From NCBI GenBank assembly GCA_019118985.1, contig DWXX01000122.1, positions 1-23,203 on the forward strand: a stretch of DNA of 23,203 bases. The letters are read 5' to 3'. The DNA is from Candidatus Faecalibacterium faecipullorum (GTDB lineage Bacteria; Bacillota; Clostridia; Oscillospirales; Ruminococcaceae). Under the pieces are notes generated by a model. It did not search any database and was not told the origin of the DNA. It was given only the letters and a program-made list of their open reading frames with translations. The translations under genes and the position numbers were made by a program. Position 1 is the stretch's first letter. Every line of letters begins with the position of its first letter. This document shows positions 20,875-23,203 of the stretch, piece by piece.

Positions 20875-21983
20875 CCGCCTGCGCTGCCGCGCAGCAGGCC
20901 GGCCAGGGCCCGGGCGGCCAGCTGCCCGGCGTAGAGGGCCTCGTTGAGGTTGTTGCCGTGGGTGCCCACCTCCAGCAGCAGGCTGCCGGTGGTCAGATCC
21001 TGGTTGTAAAAGCGGTAGCTGAACAGCACCGGGCGGGTCAGGCCGGGGTAGGCGCTTTCCATCGCGCTCTGCCAGGCGGCGGCAAAGCGCAGGTTCTGCC
21101 GCCAGTTGGGCAGCGAGACGGTGCTGCCGTTGTCACAGCCGCAGATCAGCATGACCTGCGCGGCTTTGCGCCCGCCGATCTCGGTGACGGGGGCTTTGCG
21201 GGCGCCGGCGCCGTCCTCGATGGCGTCGCGGTGGACGTCCACCACCACCTTGATGCTGGGGTACTGGGCCAGATACTGCTGCACCACCGCCCGGCTGGCC
21301 GCGTAGCTGCCGGTGTAGCTGGGGTAGTCGTTCAAGGTCTCGTCGTGCAGGGTGTGGATGCCGGCGGCGTTGAGGGTGTCGGCGATCACCCGGCCCACCG
21401 CGCACATATTGGACGCGCGGTCGGTGGTGCGGGCGCCGTCCCCTGCGGGGTACCACAGCCCCTCGCTCATCCGGTAGCACTCGGTGGCGTGGGTGTGCAT
21501 GATCAGCACCTGCGGGTCGGGGCTGTTCAGCTCGACGGCGAAGGGCAGGGGCTGCCCCGCCTCGGCGGCGACGTCGGCGGCGGGGACGCTGGTGTTGTTC
21601 TTGATGGTGCCGGCGGCGCAGGGGATGTACTGTTCCCCGCTGCCCTGCCCGTAGAAGGTCTCGATGACGGCCCCGGCGTCGGCGGGGCGCTCGGCGTCGG
21701 TCTGCAGGGGGACGAGATACCGCTCAATGGCGGTGGGGTCGGCGGCGGGGGCGCTGCCGGCGGCGTCGCCCCCGTCCGGGGAGGGGTCTGCCGGGGCGCT
21801 GCCGGCGGGCTGCGGATCGTCGCTGCCGCGCAGGCAGTCGAGGGCGGTGTACAGGGCGGGCAGCGGCCCTACCAGCGCCCCCGCGAGGGCCAGCGCGGCC
21901 CCCCGCCCCCAGACGGTCAGGGCCAGCATGACCGTAGCCGCCCCGAGCGCCGCCCGCGCGGTGCCTGTCTTTTGCTGCTGCAT
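20871..21983 (-). CDS. spoIIP: Stage II sporulation protein P (peptidoglycan hydrolase)
   Basis: A 370-residue sporulation protein with an N-terminal membrane anchor (about 10-45) and a Pro/Ala/Asp-rich linker (50-85). The catalytic domain starts at about 105 (AVIETFYGQGSG). Family zinc and catalytic residues are visible: MHTHATECY (H163, H165, E168), DVHRDAI (H251) and LLLEVGTHGNNLNEAL (E338). SpoIIP is the amidase/endopeptidase of the SpoIID-SpoIIM-SpoIIP engulfment machine, which thins the septal wall so that the mother cell can swallow the forespore. ATG 21983 has AAGGAGG 7 nt upstream. It follows gpr in the same direction after 64 nt, the order known from Bacillus and many Clostridia. 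A small hairpin lies in the gap. Confidence 0.95.
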   Translation of the reverse strand: MQQQKTGTARAALGAATVMLALTVWGRGAALALAGALVGPLPALYTALDCLRGSDDPQPAGSAPADPSPDGGDAAGSAPAADPTAIERYLVPLQTDAERPADAGAVIETFYGQGSGEQYIPCAAGTIKNNTSVPAADVAAEAGQPLPFAVELNSPDPQVLIMHTHATECYRMSEGLWYPAGDGARTTDRASNMCAVGRVIADTLNAAGIHTLHDETLNDYPSYTGSYAASRAVVQQYLAQYPSIKVVVDVHRDAIEDGAGARKAPVTEIGGRKAAQVMLICGCDNGSTVSLPNWRQNLRFAAAWQSAMESAYPGLTRPVLFSYRFYNQDLTTGSLLLEVGTHGNNLNEALYAGQLAARALAGLLRGSAGG

Positions 21984-22006
21984 CCGGCTGCCTCCTTCCC
22001 TGCCGC

Positions 22007-22026
22007 AAAACGGCCTATAGACCGTT
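22007..22026 (-). terminator. Weak terminator-like hairpin between gpr and spoIIP
   Basis: On the minus strand AACGGTC pairs with GGCCGTT (one G-U) around a TATA loop and ends in TTTTGC. The short stem suggests partial termination or processing, which could lower spoIIP relative to gpr. Confidence 0.4.
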
Positions 22027-22047
22027 GTATGCGCCGCGGCGGGCCTT

Positions 22048-22842
22048 TTATGCCTGGCTTGACAGCCAGCAGAGCTGGTTGACGGTCAGCCGGGGCTGCA
22101 GGGCGCGGTTGATGGCAGCCCCCAGCAGGGCCGACCCGTGGGCGATGACGCTGTCCAGCGCGCGGGGGGTGACCACCAGGTCGTGCCCCTCGTCCGACTC
22201 CATCAGGGTGGGGATGCCCGCCGCGATGACAGGCAGCCCCAGCCCGGCGGCGTCGAGGTGGCGGCCGCTGCCGGGGGCGGCGGGGGCAAGGCCGGTGTCG
22301 GACAGCTGGATGGTCCGGCCCAGGCGCTCCGCCTCGGAGGAGCAGAGGCTGTCCACACAGATGAGGGCGGCCGGGCGGATGGCCCCGACCAGCGCCGCGG
22401 CCAGAGCCTGCAGGCTGATGCCTGCCGCCTGCGACACCCCCGGCGCGATGGCCGCCACCGGCCGGATGCCCCGGATGGGCAGCCCGTGGCCCGCCCCCAT
22501 GGTCACCAGCACGTGCTGCACGGTGCGGGGGCCGAGGGCGTCGGCGGTCACCCGGCGGTTGCCCACCCCCAGCACCAGCACCGGCCCGGCGGGGGGCAGC
22601 AGGGCCCGCAGCTCGGCGGCGGCCGCCTCGATGACAGGGGTGTCCCGCTCGTCCAGCAGGCTGAGGCGGGGCGTCTCGAGGGTGACGTAGCGGCCCCGGG
22701 GGCGGGCCAGGCCGTCCCGCGCCACCTCCACCCGGGTGATGGTCACCCCGCCCCGCCGCAGCGAGGCAAGGCGCACCCCGCCCCCTTCGCCGCCCCGCCC
22801 GCCGGGGCCGAACAGCTCGTCCGCCATGTCGGTGTACCGCAT
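22048..22842 (-). CDS. gpr: Spore germination protease (GPR)
   Basis: A 264-residue endopeptidase that degrades small acid-soluble spore proteins in the first minutes of germination. The N terminus MRYTDMADEL fits the RTDLA-x-E start of the zymogen form. The two aspartates thought to be catalytic in this atypical aspartic protease lie in VTADALGPRTV (D101) and ICVDSLCSSEAERLG (D164). ALICVDSL and GIPTLMESDEGHDLVVTP are further family blocks. It is shorter than Bacillus GPR (about 370 residues), with loops trimmed. The ATG at 22842 has only AAAGGCGG as a loose Shine-Dalgarno sequence. CATACT at 22892-22887 (minus strand) resembles a sigma-F/G -10, but no convincing -35 is found. It is divergent from rpsT, a conserved neighbourhood. 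Confidence 0.93.
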   Translation of the reverse strand: MRYTDMADELFGPGGRGGEGGGVRLASLRRGGVTITRVEVARDGLARPRGRYVTLETPRLSLLDERDTPVIEAAAAELRALLPPAGPVLVLGVGNRRVTADALGPRTVQHVLVTMGAGHGLPIRGIRPVAAIAPGVSQAAGISLQALAAALVGAIRPAALICVDSLCSSEAERLGRTIQLSDTGLAPAAPGSGRHLDAAGLGLPVIAAGIPTLMESDEGHDLVVTPRALDSVIAHGSALLGAAINRALQPRLTVNQLCWLSSQA

Positions 22843-22931
22843 CTTTGCCGCCTTTCCGGCCCGTGGCAGGGCCCTGGTTTGGCCTGAGTATGGGCGGCAG
22901 AAAATTTTTCAAACAAAATTGCAAAAAAAGC

Positions 22932-22960
22932 TTGCGAAGATGCGGCGAATATGGTATCAT
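22932..22960 (+). promoter_or_regulatory. Sigma-A promoter of rpsT
   Basis: TTGCGA (22932-22937), 17 nt and TATCAT (22955-22960), preceded by an A/T-rich tract (about 22900-22928) that may act as an UP element. Confidence 0.7.
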
Positions 22961-23000
22961 AAGATGCGCTGTTATAGGTAGCCAAGGAGGTGGAACGGAA

Positions 23001-23203
23001 TTGCCTAACATCAAATCTCAGAAGGACCGCGTTGCTCAGTCTGCCGCAGAGCGGGCGCACAACAAGGCCATCAAGACCAACCTGAAAACAGTCGTCAAGA
23101 AGGCAAACGCTGCCATCGATGCCAAAGCCGCTGACAAGGACGCAACTGTCCTGGCTGCTGTTTCCGCGATCGACAAGGCCCGCGCCAAGGGCGTGCTGAA
23201 GAA
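23001..23203 (+). CDS. rpsT: 30S ribosomal protein S20 (3' end beyond window)
   Basis: The first 67 codons of S20 are seen. It starts PNIKSQKDRVAQ after the initiator, continues with the basic helix HNKAIKTNLKTVVKKANAAI, and reaches DKARAKGVLKK at the window end. S20 binds 16S rRNA early in 30S assembly. The start codon is TTG at 23001, with AAGGAGG 10 nt upstream; no in-frame ATG is available. E. coli rpsT also uses UUG, which is linked to its translational autoregulation. Codon choice is less GC-biased than in neighbours, as usual for a highly expressed gene. Confidence 0.97.
   Translation, partial: MPNIKSQKDRVAQSAAERAHNKAIKTNLKTVVKKANAAIDAKAADKDATVLAAVSAIDKARAKGVLK

Noticed and set aside
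22867..22876. Palindrome CAGGGCCCTG between gpr and rpsT
   Set aside because: Short GC palindromes are expected often at this base composition and it coincides with no other signal.
22887..22892. Sigma-G promoter of gpr
   Set aside because: CATACT fits the -10, but no GNATA-like -35 is found at the right distance, so it is only mentioned with the gene.

Overview
The window is about two-thirds GC by eye. It carries genes of a Firmicute that makes endospores: germination protease (gpr) beside spoIIP, an asparaginyl-tRNA synthetase behind a T-box leader, Gram-positive Shine-Dalgarno sites (AAGGAGG) and sigma-A promoters with 17-nt spacers. A high-GC class Clostridia bacterium of the Oscillospiraceae/Ruminococcaceae type fits best; this is inference from gene content and style, not a database match.

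Left part (1-5.7 kb). A leftward tandem-AAA ATPase of the SpoVK/CbbX type, cut by the window edge, is divergent from a rightward intracellular type I pullulanase. Their two -35 boxes carry the two arms of one perfect inverted repeat. A hicAB toxin-antitoxin pair follows, closed by a strong hairpin. Facing it is a leftward eCIS-core (DUF4157) protein gene that is frameshifted directly after its HELVH motif. Its 3' half is far poorer in GC than its 5' half.

Middle part (5.7-12.9 kb), all leftward: a BrnQ branched-chain amino acid carrier, a small secreted protein of unknown function, then MATE exporter, Fic protein and release factor 3 (transcribed prfC-fic-MATE), and a GNAT domain fused to a YtqB/MnmM-like tRNA methyltransferase. 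The prfC leader holds a start-stop mini-ORF (AUG-UGA) with a good Shine-Dalgarno sequence.

Right-middle part (12.9-17.9 kb). A rightward membrane-anchored HtrA protease has three phased TTTTCACA-like repeats upstream. Next is a Tat-exported lipoprotein joining a C_GCAxxG_C_C (split-Soret-like) domain to an FMN-binding domain, under a promoter bracketed by two copies of a GAC-N3-GTC operator-like site. Convergent with it are a membrane-anchored XRE regulator, an M23/LytM-family protein that lacks its zinc ligands, and a small membrane protein with an acidic tail.

Right part (17.9-23.2 kb). Leftward mutY, then asnS with its T-box leader, whose promoter -35 box overlaps the spoIIP stop codon, then spoIIP and gpr. 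Divergent from gpr is rpsT, which starts with TTG and runs off the window.

No rRNA, tRNA, CRISPR array, insertion sequence or prophage was seen. The strongest leads are the broken and compositionally mosaic eCIS-core gene, the prfC start-stop leader, the paired operators of the Tat flavoprotein, the phased htrA repeats, the GNAT-MnmM fusion and the metal-site-less LytM protein.
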